Source: Lacticaseibacillus sharpeae JCM 1186 = DSM 20505 (lineage in GTDB: Bacteria > Bacillota > Bacilli > Lactobacillales > Lactobacillaceae). Taken from it: 64,000 nucleotides of DNA. The notes beneath the pieces are model-generated. The model did not search any database. It was not told the origin of the DNA and worked only from the letters and a program-made list of their open reading frames with translations. Position numbers and translations under genes: made by a program. The DNA lies in assembly GCF_001436225.1 (NCBI RefSeq), contig NZ_AYYO01000056.1:161340-225339 (forward strand), given 5' to 3'. Of the stretch, positions 17,036 through 28,883 are shown in pieces. The first letter of the stretch is position 1, and each line of letters begins with the position of its first letter.

Positions 17036-18361
17036 ATGGAACGTAAGCAAGATGTATCCAACCCAAAAGCGGCTGTACTGGGTATACAGCATCTTCTCGC
17101 CATGTATTCTGGCTCCGTCCTCGTTCCCATCCTGATTGGTGCATCACTGCACTTCTCGTCCGAACAGATGACCTACCTCGTGTCGATTGACATCTTCATG
17201 TGTGGGGTCGCCACATTCTTACAGGTCTTCGCGAACAAAGTGTTCGGGATTGGCCTGCCCGTCATTCTGGGCTGTGCGGTGCAGGCCGTTACGCCCCTGA
17301 TTATGATTGGCCAGAAGTACGATTTTCAAACCATGTACGGGGCGATTATCGCGGCCGGATTCTTTGTTTTCCTGATTAGCGGCCTGTTCGCTAAGGTACG
17401 CAAATTGTTCCCGCCACTGGTGACCGGGACGCTGATCACGGTCATCGGCCTGTCGCTGATTCCCGTCGCGTTCCAGAACATTGGTGGCGGGAGCACGACC
17501 GCCAAGAGCTTCGGCAGCATGCAGAACCTGGCCCTCGGCGCCATCACCGTGCTGATTATTCTCGCCATTAACGTCTGGGCCAAAGGGTTCCTGCGCTCCA
17601 TCGCCATTCTGGTCGGCCTTATCGTCGGTACCCTGATTGCCGGCGGGATGGGCATGGTTAGCCTGAGCCCCGTTGCGCAGGCGCACTGGTTCCACGTGCC
17701 CACGCCATTTTACTTCGGGGTGCCGAAGTTCGAATGGAGCAGTATCTTGACCATGGTGCTGATTTCACTCGTGTCGATGGTCGAAAGCACCGGGGTGTTC
17801 TTCGCCCTGGGGGACATTATGGGCCGCAAGATTGAGCAGGACGACCTGAAGCGGGGTTACCGCGCTGAAGGGATTGCCGTCATGCTTGGTGGTCTGTTCA
17901 ACACGTTCCCGTACACCACCTTCAGCCAGAACGTTGGGCTCGTGCAGCTGTCCGGGATTAAGAGCCGCAAGCCGGTGATCTTCTCCGCCGGGTTCCTCGT
18001 ATTGCTCGGACTGTTGCCCAAGGCCGGCGCGCTGGCCACGATTATTCCCGCACCCGTTCTTGGGGGCGCGATGCTCGTGATGTTCGGCATGGTCGCCGTG
18101 CAGGGGATTCGCATGTTGCAACAGGTTGATTTCCATAACGACAAGAACCTGCTCGTCGCGGCCATCTCCATCGGTCTGGGTCTCGGGGTCACCGTGCAGC
18201 CCGAAATCGTGCAGTTCCTGCCGAAGACGTTGCAGCTGTTCTGCTCCTCCGGGATTCTGATGGCCAGTCTGTCTGCGGTCATTCTCAACTTACTCTTTAA
18301 CGCCAAGCACCCCGCACCAGAGATGGACAGCGAGACTGGCCTGAACGAAAAAGACGAATAG
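17036..18361 (+). CDS. pbuX: Xanthine permease, NCS2 family
   Basis: A 441-residue polytopic nucleobase:cation symporter. It has about 12-14 hydrophobic segments, the AVLGIQHLLAMYSGSVLVP opening, MVESTGVFFALGDI, and the family signature TTFSQNVGLVQLSGIKSR near residue 300. It is translationally close to xpt (eight bases), so xanthine import is coupled to its conversion to XMP. Confidence 0.95.
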   Translation: MERKQDVSNPKAAVLGIQHLLAMYSGSVLVPILIGASLHFSSEQMTYLVSIDIFMCGVATFLQVFANKVFGIGLPVILGCAVQAVTPLIMIGQKYDFQTMYGAIIAAGFFVFLISGLFAKVRKLFPPLVTGTLITVIGLSLIPVAFQNIGGGSTTAKSFGSMQNLALGAITVLIILAINVWAKGFLRSIAILVGLIVGTLIAGGMGMVSLSPVAQAHWFHVPTPFYFGVPKFEWSSILTMVLISLVSMVESTGVFFALGDIMGRKIEQDDLKRGYRAEGIAVMLGGLFNTFPYTTFSQNVGLVQLSGIKSRKPVIFSAGFLVLLGLLPKAGALATIIPAPVLGGAMLVMFGMVAVQGIRMLQQVDFHNDKNLLVAAISIGLGLGVTVQPEIVQFLPKTLQLFCSSGILMASLSAVILNLLFNAKHPAPEMDSETGLNEKDE

Positions 18362-18452
18362 CGGTGAAATGGTGCGCAAACCAGCCAACTTTGCCTAATT
18401 TTCCACTTAAAAAATATAATATTCACGAAAGTTAGTTCTTTCACAATTAAAA

Positions 18453-18495
18453 AACGGCACACCGGTAGACGAATCGACCAGTGTGTCGTTTAATT
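18453..18495 (+). terminator. Possible terminator after pbuX
   Basis: AAACGGCACAC pairs with GTGTGTCGTTT with one wobble and a loop of about 18 bases; the T run behind it is short. Confidence 0.45.
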
Positions 18496-18613
18496 GTCTA
18501 TAGGAACGTTTCGATAACAAAAATGCGGGGCTACGTGACATGCACGCACCCGCTGCTGCCGAAACGCATAGACATTGCCGTGCGCCAAGGTGGACGGCAA
18601 AAAGGGGGAATTC

Positions 18614-19726
18614 ATGATGGCCGGATTTGTCGAACCTGGTGCCACCATTGGGATTATCGGTGGCGGCGTTGGTGCTTATCAGCTCGCGCGGGCCGCGAAG
18701 AACATCGGCATGCGCGTGGCGGTTTTGACCACCCGGGCGGACGACGTGGCGCTGCAGGGTGCGGATATTCGCATCGTGGGCACGGATCGCGCGGCGTACG
18801 AGCGGCTTGCGGTGTGCAGCGTGGTGACGTTCAGTGATGAAAAAATCGTTGATGCGGACCTACTAGCCAATATTTTCACGGATCAGCAGCTGCCTAGTGG
18901 CACCGACGTGTTGTCGATGACTCAAGACCGGTACCTGGAGAAGGTGTTCATGGAGGACCTCAACCTGAACGTCTTGCCGTACGGGCAGGTGATTACCGCT
19001 GAAGACATTGACAAGGTTGTGGCCACGGTCGGTTTTCCGAGTGTGCTCAAGCCAATCCAAAAGGGGATTGGCGCCGACCAGCAGCTTTTACTGGCCAGCG
19101 ACGTCGATGTTTGGCGCGCCCGCGGGTTGCTCCAGAAGCGGCCGTACATCCTGGAAGCCTGGCTCGACAATCCGCGCGAACTGGCGGTGACCTGCGTCAA
19201 GACTGAAGCGGGCCTGCAGGTCTTCCCGGTAGTGGAGAACCAGCACGAGCGACACGAGCTGACAGCGACTGTCGCTCCCGCACAGGTTGATGGCGATGTC
19301 GTCATGGAAATCCTGCGCATCGCGGAAAAAATTTCTGCGCGCCTCAACTACACCGGCGTTTTCGCCATTGAGTTCTTCTACACCGATGCCGGGGGTCTGT
19401 ACATTAAGCGCTTGTCCCCTGGTCCCCGTCCTGGCGGGGATGTGCTGCGCGGCATGACCAACACCACGCAGTACAACTTGCATTTGCGGGCCATCCTGGG
19501 CTGGCCAATCCCGAACGTTAAGGTGAATGGTGAAGCTGTATTGCTACCGATTCGGCAGCAACAACAAGGTGCCATCAACACCCAGATTCAGATCAAGCCG
19601 GATTGGCGCTGGCAGTTCTTCCCGGCCGGCAGTAATCCCGTGGGCGAGGTGATCGTCCCGGGTCCGCTGAAGACGACGATTCCCGCGATTGCGGCGACCG
19701 ACGCTTTCAACATGCAGTCTAAATAA
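18614..19726 (+). CDS. PurK-like ATP-grasp protein linked to purB
   Basis: A 370-residue ATP-grasp protein, similar in layout to N5-carboxyaminoimidazole ribonucleotide synthetase (PurK). It has an N-terminal pre-ATP-grasp nucleotide fold (TIGIIGGGVGAYQLARAA), a central ATP-binding part (PSVLKPIQKGIGADQQLL), ILEAWLDNPRELAVT and VFAIEFFY. The PurK active-site stretch normally reading NEIAPRPHNSGH is replaced by KRLSPGPRPGGDVL, so the substrate could differ. ATG 18614 or 18617 follows GGGGG (18604-18608). Location about 100 bases before purB argues for a purine role, but PurK activity is not certain. Confidence 0.7.
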   Translation: MMAGFVEPGATIGIIGGGVGAYQLARAAKNIGMRVAVLTTRADDVALQGADIRIVGTDRAAYERLAVCSVVTFSDEKIVDADLLANIFTDQQLPSGTDVLSMTQDRYLEKVFMEDLNLNVLPYGQVITAEDIDKVVATVGFPSVLKPIQKGIGADQQLLLASDVDVWRARGLLQKRPYILEAWLDNPRELAVTCVKTEAGLQVFPVVENQHERHELTATVAPAQVDGDVVMEILRIAEKISARLNYTGVFAIEFFYTDAGGLYIKRLSPGPRPGGDVLRGMTNTTQYNLHLRAILGWPIPNVKVNGEAVLLPIRQQQQGAINTQIQIKPDWRWQFFPAGSNPVGEVIVPGPLKTTIPAIAATDAFNMQSK

Positions 19727-19825
19727 TGAATACGTAATGCGCATTAGCGCGCGTAGAGTTGCAGCAGCTTGTAGGGTATTTTGAACCCGTGCGGGAAACC
19801 GTACGTAATTCGAGGAGGAGAAACT

Positions 19826-21124
19826 TTGATTACACGCTACAGCCGCCCGGATATGGCGGCAGTTTGGACGGAAGCAAACCGCTACCAGGCATGGCTTGAA
19901 GTTGAGATTCTGGCCGTCGAGGCGCATGCACACCTGGGCATCATCCCGGAAGCAGACGCCAAGGCCGTGCGCGCCAACGCCTCGGTGGACGCCGATGAAG
20001 TGGCCCGGATTGAACTGGAGACGCGCCACGACGTTGTGGCCTTCACCCGTGCAGTTTCCGAAACGCTTGGGCCCGAGAAGAAGTGGGTGCACTACGGCCT
20101 GACCAGTACCGACGTGGTCGACACCGCGCAGGGCTACATCTTCAAGCAGGCCGATGCTATTTTGCGCCAAGATATTCAGGAACTCATCGACGTGATTGCT
20201 AAGCGTGCGCGTGAGTTCAAGGACACGCCAATGATGGGCCGCACGCACGGGGTCCACGCCGAACCAACCACATTCGGCCTCGTGCTTGCTACCTGGTACT
20301 CCGAGATGAAGCGCAACTTGCAGCGGTTCGATGAGGCCGCCGATGAGGTGGAAGCCGGCAAGATTAGCGGTGCGGTCGGCACCTTCGCCAACACCCCGCC
20401 AGCCGTTGAAGCCTACGTGACCGAACACCTTGGCATCCGGGCCCAGGAAATCTCCACCCAGATTCTGCCCCGCGACCTGCACGCACGCTACATTCAGACG
20501 CTCGCGCTGATTGCCAGCTCCGTTGAACGCTTCGCCACCCAGATTCGCCACATGCAGCGGACCGAGGTGCACGAAGTCGAAGAACACTTCAACAAGGGCC
20601 AGAAGGGGAGCTCGGCAATGCCACACAAGCGCAATCCCATCTCCTCCGAGAATGTCTCCGGGCTTGCCCGCGTGATTCGCGGCTACCAGACCGCGGCGCT
20701 TGAGGACATCAACCTCTGGCACGAACGCGACATCAGCCACTCCTCTGCGGAACGGATGATGCTGCCCGACGCCACCGGCCTGCTCGATTACATCCTGCAC
20801 CGCTTCACCGGCATCGTGGCTAACCTCGACGTCTTCCCCGAACGGATGTTGCAGAACATGAACGCGACCCACGGCTTGATTTACAGCCAGCGCTTCATGC
20901 TCAAGCTCATCGATGAAGGCGGCTTGTCCCGCGAAGCTGCGTACGACTTGGTGCAGCCAATGACGGCCAAGGCCTGGGACGAAGGCAAGGACTTCCGCAC
21001 GCTGATTGAGGCCAACCCCGCAGTGACGGCGGTACTGAAGCCAGAAGACATCGCGGACGCCTTCGATTACCACTACCACCTGCAGCACGTGGACGAAATC
21101 TTCCACCGCGTGGGCTTGGAATAG
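19826..21124 (+). CDS. purB: Adenylosuccinate lyase
   Basis: Cleaves SAICAR and adenylosuccinate in purine synthesis. The 432-residue protein carries [28 protein letters not shown] (catalytic His) and the fumarase/aspartase superfamily signature [12 protein letters not shown] near residue 263. TTG 19826 is chosen because AGGAGG (19813-19818) precedes it and the protein then begins [10 protein letters not shown], as in relatives. A perfect terminator follows, so purK-like and purB form one unit. Confidence 0.96.
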   Translation: MITRYSRPDMAAVWTEANRYQAWLEVEILAVEAHAHLGIIPEADAKAVRANASVDADEVARIELETRHDVVAFTRAVSETLGPEKKWVHYGLTSTDVVDTAQGYIFKQADAILRQDIQELIDVIAKRAREFKDTPMMGRTHGVHAEPTTFGLVLATWYSEMKRNLQRFDEAADEVEAGKISGAVGTFANTPPAVEAYVTEHLGIRAQEISTQILPRDLHARYIQTLALIASSVERFATQIRHMQRTEVHEVEEHFNKGQKGSSAMPHKRNPISSENVSGLARVIRGYQTAALEDINLWHERDISHSSAERMMLPDATGLLDYILHRFTGIVANLDVFPERMLQNMNATHGLIYSQRFMLKLIDEGGLSREAAYDLVQPMTAKAWDEGKDFRTLIEANPAVTAVLKPEDIADAFDYHYHLQHVDEIFHRVGLE

Positions 21125-21136
21125 AATTGATGCATG

Positions 21137-21171
21137 CAAAAGGGTAGGACCCGCTAGTCCTACCCTTTTGT
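21137..21171 (+). terminator. Terminator after purB
   Basis: A perfect 13-pair stem, AAAAGGGTAGGAC (21138-21150) with GTCCTACCCTTTT (21157-21169). Confidence 0.92.
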
Positions 21172-21334
21172 TGTGGCGTCAGTTGCCAGGGTTGACCATG
21201 CCGGCAGGTGATTCGCGACGTTTTGCCACCGTCTGTGCGTCGCATTACGTGCAAATGTTTGGTAAAATTGGAAGGCAAGAACAACGATTCGTTCACCGGC
21301 AGCACGAACACCGAGTGAACCGAAAGGACGTATA

Positions 21335-23668
21335 ATGGGCGAGAATGTATTGCTGAATGGGATGAACGACAAGCAGAGTGAGGCTGTACTGGCGACTGAA
21401 GGGCCGGTCCTCATCATGGCTGGGGCTGGATCAGGGAAGACGCGGGTGTTGACGCACCGGGTCGCGTACCTGATTGAAGAGAAGCACGTTAATCCGTGGA
21501 ATGTTCTCGCGATTACCTTTACGAACAAGGCCGCTCGGGAAATGAAGGAGCGGATTGGGAACCTCCTGGATGAAGAAGCGGCGCGCGACGTGTGGGTTTC
21601 CACCTTCCACGCCCTGTGCATGCGGATTTTGCGGCGCGACATCGAAAAGCTGGGCTACAACCGCGCGTTTTCCATCACCGACACCTCCGCGCAACTGACG
21701 CTCGTCAAGCAGGTGCTGCGGGCCCAGAACGTGGACCCCAAGCAATTCGACGCCAAGGCGGTACTGAGCGCGATTTCGAGTGCCAAAAACGACTTGCTGA
21801 CGCCAACGGACTACGCGAAGGACCACGCTAATAATGGCAACCCGTTCGACAAGGTTGTGAGCGACGTCTACACCGAATACCAGCGGCGGCTGCGGGCCGA
21901 CTCCGCGCTGGACTTCGATGACCTGATCATGCAGACCATCATCCTGTTTAAGCAGGACCCCGAGACGCTCGGGTACTACCAGCGCAAGTTCCACTACGTC
22001 CACGTCGACGAATACCAAGACACCAACGAGGCCCAGTACCAGCTCGTGCAGATGCTGTCCGCCGGCTACCGCAACTTGTGTGTCGTGGGGGATGCGGACC
22101 AGAGTATCTACGGCTGGCGTGGCGCCAACATGCAGAACATCCTGGACTTCAAGAAGGACTACCAGGACGCGCAGGTGATTTTGCTGGAACAGAACTACCG
22201 TAGTACGCAGACGATTCTGGACGCCGCCAACTCGGTGATCAAGAACAACGCCCAGCGGCAGGTGAAGACCCTGTGGACGGAAAATGGTAAGGGCGACAAG
22301 ATTACCTATTACCGCGCCCAGAGTGACCGTGATGAAGCTTACTTCATCATCCGCCAGATTGAAACGATGATGCGTCAGGAACACTACAAGTACGGCGATT
22401 TTGCCGTCTTGTACCGTACCAACGCCCAGTCCCGGAGCATTGAAGAAGCATTCCTCAAGAGTTCCATTCCCTACAAGATTGTCGGCGGCCACAAGTTCTA
22501 CGACCGCAAAGAAATCCGCGACGCGCTGGCGTACTTCGGCCTGATTGTGAACCCAGTGGATAACCTGAGTTTCGGCCGGATTGTCAACGAGCCTAAGCGC
22601 GGTATCGGGGCTAGCAGCCTCGAGAAGCTCGGGCAGTTCGCGGACGAGAACGGCTGGTCACTACTCGAAGCGGCGCAGAACGTGGAGCTCAGTAACATTC
22701 CGGCGCGGGCACGCAAGGAGTTGGCCAAGTTTGCCACCCTCATCGAAGATCTGCGCAAGAAGCAGCAGACCGGCTCGTCGATTACCGACCTGATGAGTGC
22801 GATTCTGGAAGATACCGGCTACGTGGATGCGCTGCGCAACGAGCACAGCCTCGAAGCCGACTCCCGGGTGGATAACCTGGAGGAACTGCTGACGGTGACC
22901 AAGACCTTCGACGACAAGTACGAACCCGAAGACGAAGATTCCGACATCTATGCTGACTTCCTCGGTGAACTGTCGCTGGTTAGTGACGTCGATGAGGTTG
23001 AAGAAGACGCGCAGGAAGTTACCCTGATGACCTTGCACGCGGCGAAGGGGCTTGAGTTCCCCGTGGTCTTCCTTGTCGGCATGGAAGAGGGCTTGTTCCC
23101 CCTGTCCCGGGCGGCGATGGACGAAACGGAACTGGAAGAAGAACGGCGCCTGGCGTACGTGGGGATTACCCGCGCGAAGAAGAAGCTGTTCTTGACCAAC
23201 GCGTACTCCCGGATGTTCCACGGTCAGCACCAGAACAACCCAGCTAGCCGCTTTGTGGACGAAATCGACGAGAACCTGCTGGAGACGGTCGGTGCCCCGG
23301 CCCAGCGGACAGACATTCCGTTCATCAACCGGCAAGATTACGGCCGCGGCGCCTACGCGACCGGCACGGACTACCGCCACGACAACACGGTCAGCACCGG
23401 TTCACGTACGGCCAGTTACAATCAGCGGCGGAGTGCCACACGGACAGTGGCAGCCACTAGTGCCAGCGTCACGGGCCCCAGCACGACGGGTGCGGGCGCA
23501 ATCACGTGGAAGGTCGGCGATAAGGCTGAGCACCGCAAGTGGGGTGTCGGCACGGTCGTCAAGGTGACCGGTAAGGGCGAGGAACAGGAGCTGGATGTGG
23601 CCTTTGACGGCATGGGCATCAAGCGTCTGCTCGCGGCCTTTGCGCCCATCAAGCAGGTAACGGATTAG
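21335..23668 (+). CDS. pcrA: ATP-dependent DNA helicase PcrA (UvrD/Rep family)
   Basis: A 777-residue superfamily 1A helicase acting in repair, plasmid replication and clearing of RecA or polymerase. Motifs appear in order: Q motif LNDKQSEAV-like start, Walker A AGAGSGKTRVLTHRV (near residue 30), motif II HVDEYQDTNEAQY, motif III VGDADQSIYGWRGA, motif IV LEQNYRST, motif V TLHAAKGLEFPVVFLVG and motif VI ERRLAYVGITRAKKKL. A serine/threonine-rich linker leads to a C-terminal Tudor-like domain (KVGDKAEHRKWGVGTVV). It heads the pcrA-ligA-camS operon common in Lactobacillales. Confidence 0.96.
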   Translation: MGENVLLNGMNDKQSEAVLATEGPVLIMAGAGSGKTRVLTHRVAYLIEEKHVNPWNVLAITFTNKAAREMKERIGNLLDEEAARDVWVSTFHALCMRILRRDIEKLGYNRAFSITDTSAQLTLVKQVLRAQNVDPKQFDAKAVLSAISSAKNDLLTPTDYAKDHANNGNPFDKVVSDVYTEYQRRLRADSALDFDDLIMQTIILFKQDPETLGYYQRKFHYVHVDEYQDTNEAQYQLVQMLSAGYRNLCVVGDADQSIYGWRGANMQNILDFKKDYQDAQVILLEQNYRSTQTILDAANSVIKNNAQRQVKTLWTENGKGDKITYYRAQSDRDEAYFIIRQIETMMRQEHYKYGDFAVLYRTNAQSRSIEEAFLKSSIPYKIVGGHKFYDRKEIRDALAYFGLIVNPVDNLSFGRIVNEPKRGIGASSLEKLGQFADENGWSLLEAAQNVELSNIPARARKELAKFATLIEDLRKKQQTGSSITDLMSAILEDTGYVDALRNEHSLEADSRVDNLEELLTVTKTFDDKYEPEDEDSDIYADFLGELSLVSDVDEVEEDAQEVTLMTLHAAKGLEFPVVFLVGMEEGLFPLSRAAMDETELEEERRLAYVGITRAKKKLFLTNAYSRMFHGQHQNNPASRFVDEIDENLLETVGAPAQRTDIPFINRQDYGRGAYATGTDYRHDNTVSTGSRTASYNQRRSATRTVAATSASVTGPSTTGAGAITWKVGDKAEHRKWGVGTVVKVTGKGEEQELDVAFDGMGIKRLLAAFAPIKQVTD

Positions 23669-25729
<2,061 letters not shown>

Positions 25730-25731
25730 TC

Positions 25732-26928
25732 ATGAACAAAACACTTAAAATCGCGTTGACGGGTGCGGTCCTCTTGCTCCTGGCAGGGTGTGGCAAGCTT
25801 AATTTTGATAATGACAGTGGTAGCGGCTCGACCAGCACCAAGGCGGGCTCTTTCACCACCACCGGGACCAATGACTCTGGCACCTACCAGGGTATTATTC
25901 AGGGCGGCAAGTACAAGACCTCCCAGGCGCGTGGGTTGACGTTGACCCAGAATAACCAGAATGGGAACACGTTCAACGTCCGCAGCATGGAAGATGGTCT
26001 GCAGACGATTGCTCAGGGACAGTTCGCCACCGACAAGTACTACTTCGAGGAAGGCCAGCTGCTCACAACCGCAACGACCGAGAACTGGCTCGCCCGCCAA
26101 AAGGGGAAGTACTCCAAGAAGAACGACCAGGATTCTTTCGCGGACAACAGCCTGGGCCTGAACCCCGCTAAGAACAAGTACAACGATAGCGACGCGAACA
26201 AGCGCAACCCGATTTACCTCCAGCAGATTCTGGAGCAGGATTACATGGTCAAGAACGGCAGTAGTTTCAGCCTCGGCGGGGTGGCGATTGCCCTGGGGAT
26301 GAACTCCGTCGATTACTTCCAAAAAGAGAAGTATGGCGCAACCTACCAGACGAACATCAGCGATTCCAAGCTGACCTCTGAGGGTAAAGCAATGGCGGCA
26401 AAGGTGATTCAGCGGTTCCGCCGCATGAAGAAGGTGGGCAACAACACGCCAATCATCGTCGGTATCTACAAGCAGACCAAGCAGGACAGCTTGGTTGGTG
26501 GGACCTTCGTCAGCTATGTGGTGTCCAAGTCCGGCACGAACGTGTCTAACTGGAAGAGCGTCGACGAGCAGAATGAAGTACTGCCCGTGGTGAACGGCAA
26601 CAAGGCCATTAACAGCACGGTGGCCAACGACTTCTCTGATTTCACCAACCAGATCAAGTCCTTCTTCCCGACACTCGCCGGCATTACGTCCCAGGTACAC
26701 TACAAGAACGGCGCGCTGGCAGGGATGAACATCACCATCAACACGCAGTTCTACGGCCAGACTGAGATCAACAGCTTCACCCAGTACGTCTCGACTGCGG
26801 CTTCTAAGTACCTGCCATCGGGTGCGGACATCAATATTTCCATCCAGTCCGTGCAGGGGATGCAGGCATTCGTGGCGCGCAAGGCGACCGAGAAGAGTTA
26901 CTACACGCACGTGTTTAGCAGTTATTAA
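25732..26928 (+). CDS. camS: CamS-family sex-pheromone precursor lipoprotein
   Basis: A 398-residue lipoprotein. The signal peptide TLKIALTGAVLLLLAGCGK has a lipobox (LLAGC), so it is anchored outside the membrane by a lipidated Cys at residue 20, followed by a Ser/Gly/Thr-rich linker. The body matches the CamS family (SFSLGGVAIALGMNSVDYF, GMNITINTQFYGQTE). In enterococci the signal peptide of this family is processed to a conjugation pheromone; the function of the mature protein is not established. Its position after ligA is conserved. Confidence 0.92.
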   Translation: MNKTLKIALTGAVLLLLAGCGKLNFDNDSGSGSTSTKAGSFTTTGTNDSGTYQGIIQGGKYKTSQARGLTLTQNNQNGNTFNVRSMEDGLQTIAQGQFATDKYYFEEGQLLTTATTENWLARQKGKYSKKNDQDSFADNSLGLNPAKNKYNDSDANKRNPIYLQQILEQDYMVKNGSSFSLGGVAIALGMNSVDYFQKEKYGATYQTNISDSKLTSEGKAMAAKVIQRFRRMKKVGNNTPIIVGIYKQTKQDSLVGGTFVSYVVSKSGTNVSNWKSVDEQNEVLPVVNGNKAINSTVANDFSDFTNQIKSFFPTLAGITSQVHYKNGALAGMNITINTQFYGQTEINSFTQYVSTAASKYLPSGADINISIQSVQGMQAFVARKATEKSYYTHVFSSY

Positions 26929-26941
26929 TATTTGCAATTGG

Positions 26942-26977
26942 AAGGCAGGTTTTCATTTCGAAGAGCCTGTCTTTTTG
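26942..26977 (+). terminator. Terminator after camS
   Basis: AAGGCAGG (26942-26949) pairs with CCTGTCTT (26966-26973), followed by T; one wobble pair. Confidence 0.75.
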
Positions 26978-27078
26978 GTTTGCTGTTTGTACTAAAACAT
27001 CTATTTGAATCTATATCTATTCACTGATGCTTTGTTTTTTTAAACTCATATTTGCTATAATCAAGACAAAAACAAGTC

Positions 27079-28578
27079 GTGGTGATGATTGTGCAGCAAA
27101 TACCAAATGAGTTTAAGAAAATGCTTGATGATGGTGTTGAGTCAGATACCATCGAATTTAAGGCGGCCCAAGGTGAGGACGGTTTGGGTAGGGTGCCTAA
27201 GTCTATCTATGAGACAATCTGTTCTTTTTCTAATCATTTTGGGGGCAATATTTTTCTTGGAGTGGACGACTCAGGACAAATCTTAGGCCTGACCGTTGAG
27301 CGTGCAAAGTTAATGCGAAAAGATTTGATATTAGCGGCACAGTCTGAAAATAAAATTTCCCCAGCCGTTTATTTGGATGTTAAACTTTTTTGCAGTGAAG
27401 GCAAAGCCATTCTGTACGTTTACGTTCCTAACAGTTCTCAGGTGCACCGACTGAATGGAACACATATTTTTGATAGAAATGATGATGCAGACGTTGATAT
27501 TACAAAGCAAACTTCAAGGGTTCAAAAAGTCTATCTGCAAAAACAGAATGAATATTCTGAGAACAAAGTATACCCATATGCCGACATTGCAGATCTTCAG
27601 GAAAAATTGATTATTCGTGTGGCTAATTCGGTAACTAACTCTAAAACAGGTGAAAAGCCACTAATTGGTTTGAAACCAGTGGATGTGCTTAAGGCACTGG
27701 GCTTGTATAAAAGAAGTTTGGAATCCGGAACTGAAGGTATAACTTTGGCAGCTATTTTGCTCTTCGGAACTGATGAGGCCATTAAATCTGTAGCGCCATA
27801 CTATGTAATTGATGTTTTAATCAAGATTGTTGATGAAGAGCGTTATGATGATCGTTTGCGGATACAAATTAATTTGATTGATGCGTACAGCGAAATTATG
27901 GCGTTTCTCGATAGGTATTTCAGCGAGCCGTTTTTACTTGATGGAACCACACGAGTTAATCCACGTGAGATAATATTTCGTGAGCTAGTGGTAAATATGT
28001 TAGTGCACAGAGAGTATGCAAGTCCCTATCCATCAAGAATTCTAGTTTACAAAAATCGCATTGACTTCGAAAATGCTAATAAGCCATTTCAGCCTGGGAT
28101 TATAAATATTAATGACATCAGGCCTTACTCAAAAAATCCCAATATTGCGACAGTTTTTCATCATCTCGGGTTAGTTGATGAAGTTGGCTCAGGTATGAAG
28201 AAAGTTGAGAAGTATGCACCAACATATTTCGGTGGTCAACCCGTAGTAAACGACGATGAGATTTTTTCGGTTCGTCTTCCAATTACCAGTGATGGAATTA
28301 GTCGTCAGAGCCACGCAATCAAGCAGCTTAAGACAGTAGAAAATGACGGTAGCCAAATGGATTCAATTACTATTGCTAGAGAGCTGGTTATTAAATCTAT
28401 GAACGGCGATTTATCTGCAAAGGAAATCTACGCATTAGTTAGTGGCTTGAATATTACTATGGCTAACTTCCGAGATCATGTTTTGAACTACTTACTACAA
28501 CATAATCAGATTGAGAGAACGATTCCTGAAAAACCGACTAGCCCAAGGCAAAAATATCGTAAGACTGCTCAGAACTAG
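27079..28578 (+). CDS. AlbA_2/Schlafen-domain ATP-binding protein in an AT-rich insertion
   Basis: About 499 residues. The N-terminus (residues ~18-130) matches the AlbA_2 putative nucleic-acid-binding domain (DTIEFKAAQ, FSNHFGGNIFLGVDDSGQI). The middle and C-terminal part has a GHKL-type ATPase: REIIFRELVVNMLVHREY near residue 300 and LGLVDEVGSGMKKVEKY near residue 370. A winged-helix-like tail follows. Codon use is AT-rich, unlike the neighbours, and the gene splits the camS-gatC junction that is normally contiguous, which points to acquired DNA. TATAAT lies at 27055-27060. The start is uncertain: GTG 27079, GTG 27082, ATG 27085 and GTG 27091 are in frame. A defence or regulatory role is possible but not shown. 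Confidence 0.8.
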   Translation: MVMIVQQIPNEFKKMLDDGVESDTIEFKAAQGEDGLGRVPKSIYETICSFSNHFGGNIFLGVDDSGQILGLTVERAKLMRKDLILAAQSENKISPAVYLDVKLFCSEGKAILYVYVPNSSQVHRLNGTHIFDRNDDADVDITKQTSRVQKVYLQKQNEYSENKVYPYADIADLQEKLIIRVANSVTNSKTGEKPLIGLKPVDVLKALGLYKRSLESGTEGITLAAILLFGTDEAIKSVAPYYVIDVLIKIVDEERYDDRLRIQINLIDAYSEIMAFLDRYFSEPFLLDGTTRVNPREIIFRELVVNMLVHREYASPYPSRILVYKNRIDFENANKPFQPGIININDIRPYSKNPNIATVFHHLGLVDEVGSGMKKVEKYAPTYFGGQPVVNDDEIFSVRLPITSDGISRQSHAIKQLKTVENDGSQMDSITIARELVIKSMNGDLSAKEIYALVSGLNITMANFRDHVLNYLLQHNQIERTIPEKPTSPRQKYRKTAQN

Positions 28579-28603
28579 AATATACACCACTACGGCCATA
28601 TAT

Positions 28604-28627
28604 AGCTTTATATAGTTATATAAAGCT
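28604..28627. repeat. Perfect palindrome (11-base arms)
   Basis: AGCTTTATATA (28604-28614) and TATATAAAGCT (28617-28627) are exact reverse complements separated by two bases, just after the AlbA_2 gene. Confidence 0.85.
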
Positions 28628-28727
28628 GAGATTAGTAATTATTTATTATGTTAAAAATACGTTTGCTACATTCGATACTTTATACGATTTTTTTGATTGT
28701 TTGAAATAAGTTAAAAATGGCAACGAG

Positions 28728-28757
28728 CTTTATTTACTTTAATAAAAGTAGATAAAG
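28728..28757. repeat. Near-perfect hairpin (13-base arms)
   Basis: CTTTATTTACTTT (28728-28740) and AAAGTAGATAAAG (28745-28757) pair with one G-T; the left arm is preceded by AG, giving the same AGCTTT edge as the other repeats. Confidence 0.8.
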
Positions 28758-28847
28758 TTGTCATAAGATGACACCGAATAAATATATAGTTGAAACGAAT
28801 GGTGCCACATTAAAAATGTAGGCAATAATCAAATATAACAACTGGGT

Positions 28848-28883
28848 AGCTTTCAATAAAGTAGTCATACTTTATTGAAAGCT
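28848..28883. repeat. Perfect hairpin (15-base arms)
   Basis: AGCTTTCAATAAAGT (28848-28862) and ACTTTATTGAAAGCT (28869-28883) are exact reverse complements around AGTCAT, followed by GTTTTAG. It could act as a terminator on the plus strand or be an element end. Confidence 0.85.
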
